Source of the DNA: Chlorobium sp.
Lineage (GTDB): Bacteria; Bacteroidota; Chlorobiia; Chlorobiales; Chlorobiaceae
Length of the DNA: 64,000 nucleotides
NCBI GenBank assembly: GCA_005843825.1
Contig: SZXX01000043.1
Span: 62,001-126,000, forward strand
Direction: 5' to 3'
Below, piece after piece: positions 1 through 9,397 of this stretch; the first letter of the stretch is position 1, and the number at the start of each line of letters is the position of its first letter. The notes beneath the pieces are model-generated. The model did no database searches. It saw only the letters and a program-made list of their open reading frames with translations, and was not told the origin of the DNA. The translations under genes and the position numbers were made by a program.

Positions 1-534
1 TGCTGCTTGTTGATCTTCTCGAGCGTCACCGATCATAAGACAATCCGTCGGCTCAAAGGCTGCAACATTCAGAAAATGATTGATGGCATCTTTCTTGTTA
101 ACAGGGGCACCAAATACGCCAACAAAACACGCTTTTAAATTCAGAACTGTCAAAATCTGATCAAGTTCCTGTTGGGGAGTAGCTGAAACCAGCACAAACA
201 CCTGTTGATGAATATTTCCTCGAATATACTCCTCCACTCCTGACACCCATGGGGAATTGATCACCTTATCGACAACCAACCGAGCAAACTGATCACAATA
301 CTGTTGAACCAGCAATGGGCTTGATACTTCCCCGGCCCATTGTAAATAAAGGGGCAGCTTTTCGAATCGGGAAAGTCCCCCTTGGCTTTCATGATGCTCT
401 CGAACCCGTTCAGCAAGCTCTACACCGAAATGCTCAAACAATGTAATATATGCCTGAGTCTTGACATCTACAGACTCCTTGATGACTCCGTCAAAATCCC
501 AGAAAATTACCGGGTACCTTTCAATTATTGACAT
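1..534 (-). CDS. HAD-superfamily phosphatase, partial (C-terminus off the left edge)
   Basis: The reading frame starts with ATG at 534 and stays open to the window edge, giving 178 codons. The N-terminus carries the HAD motif I in the form FWDFDGV, with both catalytic aspartates. Near the visible end, GDAREDQ matches the acidic motif that closes the HAD active site. The layout resembles phosphoglycolate-phosphatase-like (subclass I) enzymes. The gene begins three bases after the stop of the FkbM methyltransferase, so it is the next gene of the same transcript. It probably removes phosphate from a sugar phosphate made in the locus, but the substrate cannot be told. It is not an obvious GmhB (heptose bisphosphate phosphatase). 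Confidence 0.85.
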   Translation of the reverse strand, partial: MSIIERYPVIFWDFDGVIKESVDVKTQAYITLFEHFGVELAERVREHHESQGGLSRFEKLPLYLQWAGEVSSPLLVQQYCDQFARLVVDKVINSPWVSGVEEYIRGNIHQQVFVLVSATPQQELDQILTVLNLKACFVGVFGAPVNKKDAINHFLNVAAFEPTDCLMIGDAREDQQAA

Positions 535-537
535 TGT

Positions 538-1386
538 TCAATCAGGTCGATACCATATCTGGTTATAACTGTGTCCAAACCTCTCTGAACCTTCAAACAT
601 TTCAGCATGCCGTTTTTCTTTAAGCTCCATCCCGGAAGCCTTCAGATAATGAGCAACATCATCCGCCTGTTTGTTAAAGTCTTCATTAACCTCAACCAGC
701 ATTCCTTTGACCTTACTGAGAACGCCCATCCCCCCCTTGACTATCAAGTGCTCAATCCCATCCACATCCATTTTTATGTAGTCAGGTTGCGGAATAAGGA
801 GCCGGTGAATGGCATCTTCCATGGTAAGCCCGATTGTTCTGAATTCAAAAACCTTCTGCATAGGAAGACCATTATCGCCAAAAACCTCGCCAAAGGATGA
901 AAGCGCACCACCCCATTCAGTCGATGTCATATTAAGTGTACTCGTTTGCAAAAAATCACTTAACGGCAAAGGAACAACCGTTACGCTATCAACAAGGTGA
1001 TTGGCAAATATATTTCGAGCAAGAAGTTCAAGATTGAAAACCGAAGGTTCAAAAGCAAAAACCCTGCAATTTCTTGCTTTTGCAGCATAACAGCTATACA
1101 GTCCGATGTTTGCACCGATATCCCATAAAACAGAACCTTCAGGAATACGATCGATCCACTCTAAAGTTTCAGGTTCCTTGCTCGTAAATGTTTTTATCCT
1201 GAAGTCACATATTTGATTCGGTATGCCAAATTGTAATTTCAGATTGTGATAAGAGACCTCGGCCAATGTCTCCATCGAGGCATGAAGTATCTGACTCAGG
1301 AGATACTGTCCAATCCTGTTTCGGCTACACGTGTTAACCAGTAAACGAACTATAGTGTTTAATATTCGCTTAGCCTGCGCATTCAT
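538..1386 (-). CDS. FkbM-family SAM-dependent methyltransferase
   Basis: This 282-residue protein has a SAM-binding glycine motif DIGANIG at residues 89-95. The FkbM hallmark KMDVDGIEH lies near residues 205-213. Family members O-methylate sugars or polyketides, and in glycan loci they usually cap or decorate a sugar. The start overlaps the stop of the upstream epimerase gene as ATGA, which suggests translational coupling. The first 80 residues have no recognisable domain. The acceptor sugar is unknown. Confidence 0.87.
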   Translation of the reverse strand: MNAQAKRILNTIVRLLVNTCSRNRIGQYLLSQILHASMETLAEVSYHNLKLQFGIPNQICDFRIKTFTSKEPETLEWIDRIPEGSVLWDIGANIGLYSCYAAKARNCRVFAFEPSVFNLELLARNIFANHLVDSVTVVPLPLSDFLQTSTLNMTSTEWGGALSSFGEVFGDNGLPMQKVFEFRTIGLTMEDAIHRLLIPQPDYIKMDVDGIEHLIVKGGMGVLSKVKGMLVEVNEDFNKQADDVAHYLKASGMELKEKRHAEMFEGSERFGHSYNQIWYRPD

Positions 1387-2276
1387 TCAGCTCTTCCTTT
1401 CGAGGAATATTGTTCCTTCTGAATGATACCAATCAACTCCAGCAACCCCTGTCCTAAATCGACATGTAAAGGCGGAGTGTATTTTCTTCCTAAACGAGTT
1501 TGATAGGCATAGGGAGTACGAATGTAATGGCCTGCGTGTTCCGATTCAACAAAATCAACATCTTGGGAGAGTCCAAGTATTTCAGCAAGCATTTTCATTA
1601 AATCGATCACACGCATCGGATTCTGCCCTGTCAATACTACATGCTGATTTAGAAACTCATCTCCGAGAGCCGCCACACTTGCGCGGGCTGCATCTTCAAC
1701 ATGGATGTATTCACGCATAGCCTCCGGACTACCCTCATAGAGAACACGCCCGGTTTCAACTGCTTTATTAACAATGCGCCACAAACCATTATGATGGTCG
1801 GATCGCGGACCGTAGAGGGAGCCATAACGAAGCACGGTGAAGTCCAGCCCATAGCGATGCTGATACTCTTCAACAAACTGTTCCGCAGCATGCTTGCTGC
1901 ACCGGTAGAAACCCCCTTCTCGACTGTGCACATAAACCGTACTTGCATATACAAAGCGCTTCACACCATGCCGGCGGCAGGCCTCAAGCAGCATCGTATT
2001 GCCCAGCACATTTACCCTGACCGCTTCGATTGGCTTATCGACAGCCTCATCAAGATCCGCAATGGCGGCAAAGTTATACACAGCTTCGCAACCCTGAACA
2101 GCCCTGTCCAAAGCACGCTCATCAAGAATATCCGCAACGGTCATGGTCTGGTCTGATCTTTGCCAGGGAGAGGCTACCTGATCATAAATAACAACAACAT
2201 AACCAGCCTCGGAAAGTTGATCACAGACATGCGATCCAAGAAAACCCGAACCGCCAACTACACATACTTTTTTCAT
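1383..2276 (-). CDS. NAD(P)-dependent sugar epimerase/dehydratase (extended SDR)
   Basis: The Rossmann motif GGSGFLG is at the very N-terminus when the ATG at 2276 is used. An upstream in-frame ATG at 2333 would add 19 unrelated residues and overlap the preceding gene, so I prefer 2276; an ATG at 2282 is also possible. The catalytic Tyr-x3-Lys is present as YRCSK, preceded by the Ser/Thr motif in YASTVYVH. Such proteins epimerise, dehydrate or reduce nucleotide sugars. This gene follows the 2-hydroxyacid dehydrogenase without a gap and overlaps the FkbM gene. It is not a clear member of the 4,6-dehydratase branch. Confidence 0.85.
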   Translation of the reverse strand: MKKVCVVGGSGFLGSHVCDQLSEAGYVVVIYDQVASPWQRSDQTMTVADILDERALDRAVQGCEAVYNFAAIADLDEAVDKPIEAVRVNVLGNTMLLEACRRHGVKRFVYASTVYVHSREGGFYRCSKHAAEQFVEEYQHRYGLDFTVLRYGSLYGPRSDHHNGLWRIVNKAVETGRVLYEGSPEAMREYIHVEDAARASVAALGDEFLNQHVVLTGQNPMRVIDLMKMLAEILGLSQDVDFVESEHAGHYIRTPYAYQTRLGRKYTPPLHVDLGQGLLELIGIIQKEQYSSKGRAE

Positions 2277-2283
2277 ATCCATC

Positions 2284-3276
2284 TCATAGTCTTTGCCTTT
2301 GTACTTCATACTCTTCTGCGGGAACTTCTCCAATCAAAGCTTGTCCGGCAAGAAAACGCACTACCTCTTCAGTCGCTTCAATTTCCATTCTCGTCCGGCA
2401 ATCTATCGACATGGAGCCCATATGCGAGGTCAACAGACACGTATCAATCCCGGTCAGTTCACCACCGTATGGTTCATGCTCAAATACATCAATAGCCGCC
2501 CCTCCAAGATAACCTGATTTGAGCACCTCAGCCAGATCATGCTCATTGATAATTCCTCCCCGGGATGTATTGATGAGCAGTGCATCAGACTTCATTTGCA
2601 TCAACTGTTCTCTTCGGATCAGGTTTTTCGTATGAACGGTCATTGGAAGATGAAGTGTAATCACATCAGCCTCCCGATAAATCTCCTCCTTACCCACCCA
2701 CTCCAGCGTCAACTCATCGGACAAATGGTGATCCGGATGTATATCATTGACAAGGATTCGTGGGGAACCAAAATCAGAGAGGTGCCGCAACACTCGTCCT
2801 CCGATGCGACCGGCACCAATAATACCGATCGTAACTTCAGGAATTCGCCGCCCAAAGAAACGATGCCATTCCCCACGATGCATCTCTACATTGGCAAGAT
2901 GTACAGAGCGCAGCAGTGAAAGGATAAGCCCAATCGTCAGTTCTGCTACTGCAGGAGCGGGCGCATCCGGAGTATAACTCACCTTGATACCTCTCCGTTC
3001 TGCCGCAAGCAAATCAATGCTGTCAAGTCCGATACCGACACGTGATATCAGCTTCAGACGACTTGCCCGGTTCATAACCTTCTCGGTTATAAGTTCAGTG
3101 CCTGCAATAACGACATCAAAATCGGAAATCATCTCAGCCAATTCATCTTCCTTTAACTTGCGACATAACGGATTGATACAATACTCTATGCCAGCATCGT
3201 CAATAATCTCAAGCGGAAGACGATTCCTTTCAGCGAACGGAACGGTTGTAATAAGAACTTTAGATGCTTTTTTCAA
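2284..3276 (-). CDS. D-isomer-specific 2-hydroxyacid dehydrogenase
   Basis: This 330-residue protein belongs to the phosphoglycerate dehydrogenase-like family. The NAD motif GAGRIG is at residues 154-159. The catalytic triad is Arg239 (in NTSRGG), Glu268 (in FEHEP) and His285 (in SHMGS). It would interconvert a 2-keto acid and a D-2-hydroxy acid. In a glycan locus this could supply a lactyl- or glyceryl-type substituent or process a sugar acid. The start codon appears to be TTG at 3276, with no good Shine-Dalgarno. The preceding 98-bp gap is AT-rich and may hold a promoter, but I see no convincing -35/-10 pair. Confidence 0.88.
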   Translation of the reverse strand: MKKASKVLITTVPFAERNRLPLEIIDDAGIEYCINPLCRKLKEDELAEMISDFDVVIAGTELITEKVMNRASRLKLISRVGIGLDSIDLLAAERRGIKVSYTPDAPAPAVAELTIGLILSLLRSVHLANVEMHRGEWHRFFGRRIPEVTIGIIGAGRIGGRVLRHLSDFGSPRILVNDIHPDHHLSDELTLEWVGKEEIYREADVITLHLPMTVHTKNLIRREQLMQMKSDALLINTSRGGIINEHDLAEVLKSGYLGGAAIDVFEHEPYGGELTGIDTCLLTSHMGSMSIDCRTRMEIEATEEVVRFLAGQALIGEVPAEEYEVQRQRL

Positions 3277-3374
3277 TTGTATAGAATGACTTTATCTTGA
3301 AGATAAACACTATAATAAATAATCAATGATTAATTATTTCACAAAAGCTCACCAAACGTCAGAATAGTCTTACA

Positions 3375-4994
3375 TCAGCCATCATTTCTATTACCCCTAT
3401 AACGATTAAATTCAGCAACACACCCATACTTTAGTAACTCAAAACATTTAAGCGTAGAATATTTATTTTTCATATAATTCCCTATATTTCCTATACTCTG
3501 ATTCTTAACATCAATATCTATACGAAAAATAATCGATACGATATATATTATAAGATGTTGAGAAATAGGGATCTTTAACAGTAAATAAATCGCCAATACA
3601 ACTCCCCAGAGAAAAATAAATACATTGTACCATAATGCTGCGCGATTTGAATAATAAGCACTTTTACCAATAAGAAATCTCATCGCTTGTAAATAATATA
3701 AATTCAATTTTGTCATATTTACGAATGAAGATAAATCAGAAGCATCTTTATCTGACACTGCCATCATATAATCATCCTCATTATAAATATAACCCATTGC
3801 AATCGCATAATGATATATTGGCGTGCCCGGCAGAACCTGAAGCATATTGCATGAAATCGATTTTCGCCTACAAACTCTAACAAATTTTAAGTTTTGTAGT
3901 AACGAAGAGATAGACTCGCCTGGATAGCCTATAATCAATTGCGGAGGAGAGCCAAGGCCTAATTCTTTAGTCCATAATGCAGCATTTAAATTTTCCTGAA
4001 CAGTTATGCCCTTATTCATTTCATCAAGTACTACTTGATCGCCAGATTCGTATCCAAATACAACGGCAATACAACCTGCTCCCTTTAACGAATGAAGTAT
4101 CTCATAATCAACCATATCCACTCTTGCGCCACCTATATCAAAAACAATATTCAACAACTTAACTTTCTCTGCAAAATCCAATATCCAGTCCCGCTTACCA
4201 ATAAAAGACTCACTAGCCAACCTAAAATAATACACATTATAATAATCCCGTAAATGCATCATATAATCAACAACGTCATCAACGGAGAATGGAGAATATT
4301 TTGAATTTCTATGACAGAATGTACATTGTGCTTGACATCCTCGCTGAATTTGTATCGTAATCATTCGCTTACCGGCATAAGTATGCGCATCATAATCACT
4401 CAACTGAATACCATAATGATCAGGTATTTCAATTGGTGGTATATACCAATCCAAATCTATTCCGTCAAACTCCCTTGGCAATAAACTGAACCTATCTTTT
4501 AATGGCAAACGCTCAGAAGCACCTGTACAAATAATCCCCTTGCTTTCGTCACGATAAATAATGCCCGGAATATCTGACATGATTCCATCATGATCGAATA
4601 TACATTTAAGTACTTTAGGTAGACTTACCTCGGCTTCACCAACAAAAACAACATCAACCCCAATATTTAGCAATAGATCTGAAACGGAACACAAATTACC
4701 TCCCAAAAACATCAAAGCATTCGGCTGCTCCTTTTTAATCAACAAAGTCATTTCTTTTATGTATGAATATGCCGTTGCGGTAACAGCACTCCATCCAATC
4801 ACATTAGGCTGCAACTCACGCAACATGGCAAGAACCTCCTTTTGAGAATATCTTGCTTGATCAATATTGATAATTTCAACATCCCACTTAATATCCCTCA
4901 ACAATTTTGCTAAAATAAGTATACCTAAAGGGAAAAAAGTATCAGCCTTTTTTCTTAATGGTGGTAATAAGAAAACAAATTTATTTTTTGTCAT
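3375..4994 (-). CDS. B12-binding-type radical SAM protein with C-terminal membrane segments
   Basis: This 539-residue protein has an N-terminal cobalamin-binding-like Rossmann half (about 1-160, including an FLGGN loop near 96-100). A radical SAM domain follows, with the cluster motif Cys220-x3-Cys224-x2-Cys227. Residues 457-490 form a hydrophobic stretch long enough for one or two membrane passes, so the enzyme may sit at the inner membrane. Family members carry out C-methylation, ring formation or other radical chemistry, sometimes on lipids or glycans; the substrate here is unknown. The gene is AT-rich compared with its right-hand neighbours in the 10-19 kb stretch, which hints at separate acquisition. 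Confidence 0.85.
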   Translation of the reverse strand: MTKNKFVFLLPPLRKKADTFFPLGILILAKLLRDIKWDVEIINIDQARYSQKEVLAMLRELQPNVIGWSAVTATAYSYIKEMTLLIKKEQPNALMFLGGNLCSVSDLLLNIGVDVVFVGEAEVSLPKVLKCIFDHDGIMSDIPGIIYRDESKGIICTGASERLPLKDRFSLLPREFDGIDLDWYIPPIEIPDHYGIQLSDYDAHTYAGKRMITIQIQRGCQAQCTFCHRNSKYSPFSVDDVVDYMMHLRDYYNVYYFRLASESFIGKRDWILDFAEKVKLLNIVFDIGGARVDMVDYEILHSLKGAGCIAVVFGYESGDQVVLDEMNKGITVQENLNAALWTKELGLGSPPQLIIGYPGESISSLLQNLKFVRVCRRKSISCNMLQVLPGTPIYHYAIAMGYIYNEDDYMMAVSDKDASDLSSFVNMTKLNLYYLQAMRFLIGKSAYYSNRAALWYNVFIFLWGVVLAIYLLLKIPISQHLIIYIVSIIFRIDIDVKNQSIGNIGNYMKNKYSTLKCFELLKYGCVAEFNRYRGNRNDG

Positions 4995-5036
4995 TAGGGG
5001 CTTTTCTTTATGGGAAGTTAAAACTTAAACCGCTAT

Positions 5037-6803
5037 CTAAATATTGAGGCCAACTTTAATCTCACTAAACAGTTTTGCCATAACATCTAAGGGCTTTTCC
5101 GGAATATGAGCATAACGGCCACAAAATTCCTTTCTAACGGATTGAACTTCTTGACTCTCCCACCAACTTGAAACATCATTCCAAACTAGAGTCATCTGCT
5201 TGGCAGCACTTTCAGGAGTTTCATGGAGTATACCTACCGCTTTAAGTTTTTCAATGTATGGGAAAGCACTATCTCGCAACTCCCAATGTTTCAGGTTCCA
5301 AAAAATAAGAGTAGGAATGTTTTGGGACATAGACTCAAGATAGGTGGTGGCATTATAGGTACTAATGCATAGCCTAGACTTCATTATTAACGATGCCACA
5401 GACCTTCTCCCATCATCTAATTGTAACATAGGAAAGCGATCGCGCCATCTCCGTTTTAGACTCCAACCATAATCACTTGGATAAAGCCGCACAATTACCT
5501 GATCACGCAACATCTGAGGTAATGCTTCCACAAAGCGGTATTGGTATTCAAAATATTCTAGTAATTGCCCTGCAACAGGAACACTGTACATGCGATAACT
5601 AAAACGAGGTACGGAATTTTCAATAAGCAAAGCAAAACCTTGCTTATCCCAAACACCTCGAGTACCAAATCCTTTTAGATTACCGATAGGAGTAATCTTT
5701 TTTTGCCCTTTCGTTTCCCAGCCCCAACTCAAAAAATGGTCACAAATTGCAATTTGGTGATCCTCAGTAGAGTCCCACTTTCCAATCCCATAATGACCCC
5801 CATGCTGCCCAAGCACCAGTGGAGTACCTAATTCGACTTTTTCGGCAGCCCATACCTTGAAGGTATCATCCGAACTGAATGAATTGCTTGTAAATATTAC
5901 GTTTGGTCTTTTAGGCCAATGTAACTCTGATGTTAAGGTTAATACCTTTTGATAACCCTCAAGATAGACCAACGGTATATGCATTGGAATCAGAGAACGT
6001 ACAATTTCGAGAAAGTCATCAACATTTTCTGGTTTGATATTATTCCATTTCCGCATATTTGTATCAAGTTCAATTTTAGGAGTTGCAATTTTTTGCCAAA
6101 TCTTTGGTACCTGCCCAAGCTTAAATTGCAATAGCAAATCTTGTTTGATCTTTAAATACGAGGAAATAAAAACGCTCTCATCTTCCTTTACAAAATTGTT
6201 TAATGTATCACTGGTAAACCGAAGCAATGTGCGCTTGACTTTATTATTCAATCTTAAATTATCCTTATCGGGTTGAGGTACAACAGCATCAACATACTCT
6301 ATCGGTAAGCTTGTCAATGCCAATAACTGAGCATAGATCATCTCATTCCATACATCGCAAACATATAGTGATTCAAAATCATCAAAGTTATTTGGTACAA
6401 ACCGATAATCAGAACCAATAAGCACGCGAACCCCTACAATATTGTGATCATGTATTACCTGCCGTAACATAAACCATCGATCAAATAACATCTGAATAAA
6501 ATAGCTTAACCAAGGTCCGACAATGATGCGCCAATAACGAACTGAATGGTTGACATCATGCAAAGTATTTAAATTTTCAACTAACTCTACCAAGAGTTCT
6601 TCGTAAAGGCATTGAATATATTCATAGTCTTGGTGGAGTTTTTCACGATTATCCCAATGATATGGAGCAACCACTGCATCTCTTGCCTCCCAAACTGCCT
6701 TTCTGTCGTATAGTCGACACCATTCACCTAAAAATAGTACTGGAATATTTTCTTCGGGCCAGGTCTCTTCCAATGCAGTAGTTACAAGATAACGTTTTAC
6801 CAT
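5037..6803 (-). CDS. LIC12162-family putative surface-glycan transferase
   Basis: This 588-residue protein matches the TIGR04331/LIC12162 type. It opens with a VTTALEETWP-like start and has a characteristic GQHGGHYG loop in the middle. The C-terminal half resembles a GT-B nucleotide-binding fold, with an STYNATTYLE segment. The family is found in Leptospira and other O-antigen loci and is thought to transfer a sugar or related group; no reaction is established. The ATG at 6803 is supported by GGAGG five bases upstream. That ribosome-binding site lies just at the broken end of the neighbouring kdnB-like pseudogene. Confidence 0.85.
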   Translation of the reverse strand: MVKRYLVTTALEETWPEENIPVLFLGEWCRLYDRKAVWEARDAVVAPYHWDNREKLHQDYEYIQCLYEELLVELVENLNTLHDVNHSVRYWRIIVGPWLSYFIQMLFDRWFMLRQVIHDHNIVGVRVLIGSDYRFVPNNFDDFESLYVCDVWNEMIYAQLLALTSLPIEYVDAVVPQPDKDNLRLNNKVKRTLLRFTSDTLNNFVKEDESVFISSYLKIKQDLLLQFKLGQVPKIWQKIATPKIELDTNMRKWNNIKPENVDDFLEIVRSLIPMHIPLVYLEGYQKVLTLTSELHWPKRPNVIFTSNSFSSDDTFKVWAAEKVELGTPLVLGQHGGHYGIGKWDSTEDHQIAICDHFLSWGWETKGQKKITPIGNLKGFGTRGVWDKQGFALLIENSVPRFSYRMYSVPVAGQLLEYFEYQYRFVEALPQMLRDQVIVRLYPSDYGWSLKRRWRDRFPMLQLDDGRRSVASLIMKSRLCISTYNATTYLESMSQNIPTLIFWNLKHWELRDSAFPYIEKLKAVGILHETPESAAKQMTLVWNDVSSWWESQEVQSVRKEFCGRYAHIPEKPLDVMAKLFSEIKVGLNI

Positions 6804-6805
6804 GC

Positions 6806-7680
6806 TCTCCTCCCCCTATCCATAAATACATTCCGGCCATACATAGTAATACATTTGTCAACACCATGATGGTGCCCAAGCGCCTCACTTCGCCATGCTG
6901 AAAATGTGTGACAAACTCCGGCATAACAAGTTGCTTGAGCACCCCCCCCAAGGTATAAGGTCTTCATCAGTTTTGTGCGATTTTCATCGGACATCATATT
7001 TTCTTCTAAAAATACCTCACAGTAGAGCTGGATGGTCCGGGCTGAATGGGCAACTCCTATTGCACTACAATATTGACCATTAAGTGACTTCATACAGTGG
7101 ATATAAGCATACATTCTTGTATATAAATACTGACTTTTCGGTAATGTTAGAGTAAGATCTGGATAAAATTTATTTGATCAAAAACAGTAAAGTGTCTGTT
7201 CATTACGAGTTTCAAGCTACGGATGTATTGGCCATCAAGAATGTGAAAGTTTATTCAGAGATTGTACAATAATTAATCGGTAGAGCAACCTAAGAAATCA
7301 TGGGACCTTGACGAGATCCAATCCATAATATTCTTCAGTATTACCAGCGTTTGTCAGATGTTTTGATACGAACTTAACCACAATTTTCCTGATCGCTCCT
7401 CCTATGCCAGCTAAGAGCAAGGGAAAGTAGCAGCTTCAGCAACAATCTTATCACGCATGAAATTTATAAACGATGTTGTCTACTAATAAGTGGTAACGAA
7501 ATAAACGATCTGACCGTATGAGGAAATCATATCAAAGTCTTGCGTCTAAAACAAATTATTAATAAAACGTAAGGGTGCGATACCTTGAAAAATAGCTTAC
7601 AAATCCGGGATAGAAGTCTCAAAAAAAGAGCTACTTAGAGAAATTACAAACGTTGGGTACGCCTATTATTAAAAAGACAA
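6806..7680 (-). pseudogene. Decayed KdnB-like iron-containing alcohol dehydrogenase
   Basis: This stretch aligns along most of its length with the intact dehydrogenase gene at 18564-19676, but it is riddled with frameshifts and stops. The best-preserved part (about 6810-7114) reads IHCMKSLNG, NMMSDENRTKLM and GHHHGVDKCITM. The intact copy has IHCMESLNG, DMMSDENRAKLM and LHHGVANCITM at the same places. Nucleotide similarity continues through 7140-7500 (for example TTTGATCAAAAACAGTAAA and a CGCATGAAATTTATAAA match) and reaches roughly 7680. The last 60-70 codons of the gene are missing, and at the first metal ligand the Asp has become Tyr. It is a dead paralogue, either from a local duplication or from loss of an older copy. 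It explains the long gene-free interval. Confidence 0.85.
6809..6813 (-). promoter_or_regulatory. Shine-Dalgarno site of the LIC12162-family gene
   Basis: GGAGG on the minus strand sits five bases before the ATG at 6803, inside a purine run. It decides the start of the transferase gene. It also marks the edge of the decayed dehydrogenase copy upstream. Confidence 0.7.
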
Positions 7681-7730
7681 GACTACTCACAGGTTGCTTT
7701 AGCGATTAATGACCAAACTATAAAAGTTAA

Positions 7731-9209
7731 TCATATTAATTTTTCAAGCATTTTAATTCTTAATCTGTTATCTGTTTCAGCTTTTTTTATTAATGGCCAA
7801 TAACTTTTATCAAGCTTGATATATAATGAAAATGTATTGTATAAACCCATCAACTCCGGATCAGACAAATACGGATTTTTAATTATTGGAAGGGTCCCAT
7901 CACCCGTTATATCCTGATTCTCAGAAATAAGCTTTTCCTTTATACATAGTTCTCGTAATACCGTCCCTTCATAAGGCATAAATATTGAAAGCGAAACCGA
8001 TCCAACCTCACAGGATTTATTAAGCTCAATTGTTTCCATGATGTCGCTTCTCTTCTGAAAAGGAAGGCCGATAATATTGTATGACCGCGTATCAATACCT
8101 CCCTCTTTTACCATTAAAAATGACTGGATAATTTTCTGATTAGTCATATTTTTATCCAAGTACCTCGATCTATACTGCTCATTAGCACACTCAATCCCCA
8201 TATTTACGCAAACACATCCCATTCTTTTAAGTGCTGCAACTTTTCTGTGAGTTACACAATGAACAGTAGCATCACAAAAAAAAGGCAATTTAATTTCCCG
8301 TACATAAAGGCTTGATAATTCTTCAAGCACCTCTTCTCTTTGAGCTACAAATGTTCCATCTACAATATTAACAAACTCTATGCCGTAATGATCCTTATAA
8401 TACTTCAGCTCCTTAATAAATTTTTCAGGAGATTTATGCCTGTATCGTAGTTTATTCCCACTTTTACTGTATTGTTTTTTAATTATCTCATTCCCGCAAT
8501 AGGTGCAGCGATAAGGACATGTTCGAGAATACTCAGCAAGAGCCATCTTCAAAAGCCGACCTCTATACGGGCCATATATATGAAATAATTCAAAAGGGCT
8601 CCAGTCCGGCATCGGCATCGAGTCCATTGATTTCGGCGCCCTGACATTATTTAGTATAATTTGCCCGTTTTTTTTATATCCAATATTTTCAATATCATAA
8701 CCTTTTCCTCCTTTTAATAAATCATCGACTAAATCAACTATTGCATCTTCTCCTTCACCAACACAAATATAGTCCACACAATTATTACGTAATATTTTAT
8801 CAGGCTCTATATTTACATGTATTCCTCCAAATATTATCGGGATATTTGGATATTTCAATTTTATATGATTTGCAAGGGAAATGTTTTCATTTTTCGCCTG
8901 TGAAAAAACACTGAATGCAATTAAATCAGGCCGTTCTTTTTTAATGAATAAATCGAGATCATCTTTCATAGAGGATGTTTTAATTTTAACCCCTATAGAA
9001 GAATAGTCAATCATCTTGAAAATACCGGCTTCCTCCTTTTTCTTTTCTTCAAAAAGTCGCTCATGTTCTTCGTAAAACGACGTATCAAATACAACGACCT
9101 TGTATCCATTATTTTTAAGTGCACCTGATAGATATGAAATATTAAGCGGTATCCCTGTTCGCATTCTATCATTAAAGAAAACGAACATCACCTTGAAATC
9201 TTTAGGCAT
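7731..9209 (-). CDS. B12-binding-domain radical SAM protein
   Basis: This 492-residue protein has an N-terminal B12-binding-like domain (about 1-165, with FGGIHVNIEP near 127-136 and a CVGEGED loop near 149-155). A radical SAM domain follows, with Cys231-x3-Cys235-x2-Cys238. The two-domain architecture is that of class B radical SAM methylases and Mg-protoporphyrin cyclase-like enzymes. The gene stands alone between the kdnB pseudogene and another radical SAM gene. It is AT-rich and has no clear Shine-Dalgarno before the ATG at 9209. The substrate is unknown; a glycan or lipid precursor is the inference from context. Confidence 0.85.
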   Translation of the reverse strand: MPKDFKVMFVFFNDRMRTGIPLNISYLSGALKNNGYKVVVFDTSFYEEHERLFEEKKKEEAGIFKMIDYSSIGVKIKTSSMKDDLDLFIKKERPDLIAFSVFSQAKNENISLANHIKLKYPNIPIIFGGIHVNIEPDKILRNNCVDYICVGEGEDAIVDLVDDLLKGGKGYDIENIGYKKNGQIILNNVRAPKSMDSMPMPDWSPFELFHIYGPYRGRLLKMALAEYSRTCPYRCTYCGNEIIKKQYSKSGNKLRYRHKSPEKFIKELKYYKDHYGIEFVNIVDGTFVAQREEVLEELSSLYVREIKLPFFCDATVHCVTHRKVAALKRMGCVCVNMGIECANEQYRSRYLDKNMTNQKIIQSFLMVKEGGIDTRSYNIIGLPFQKRSDIMETIELNKSCEVGSVSLSIFMPYEGTVLRELCIKEKLISENQDITGDGTLPIIKNPYLSDPELMGLYNTFSLYIKLDKSYWPLIKKAETDNRLRIKMLEKLI

Positions 9210-9397
9210 CTATTTGGTTATATTGATTTAATTTAAACCACTCAATAAAATTATTACTTTCCGGCTTTCCGGGCTTTATTGACACGTTCCAACACTATTC
9301 CGAAGTGTTCGCAATATCCGCATTGTGCCAACAAGGTGATATCATTGTGGAAAAGCCTGTTCCTGGTGTTATCAACACAAGCTTCAGCGTTGCTTGC

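Noticed and set aside
1701-2156. Plus-strand open frame over the epimerase gene
   Set aside because: It lies opposite a gene with clear Rossmann and Tyr-x3-Lys motifs and shows no recognisable domain itself; it is a reverse-strand shadow.
3291-3307. Hairpin TTTATC-TTGAA-GATAAA before the hydroxyacid dehydrogenase gene as a terminator or riboswitch
   Set aside because: The six-base AT-rich stem is too weak, and there is no U-run or conserved leader; it is only a possible chance structure.
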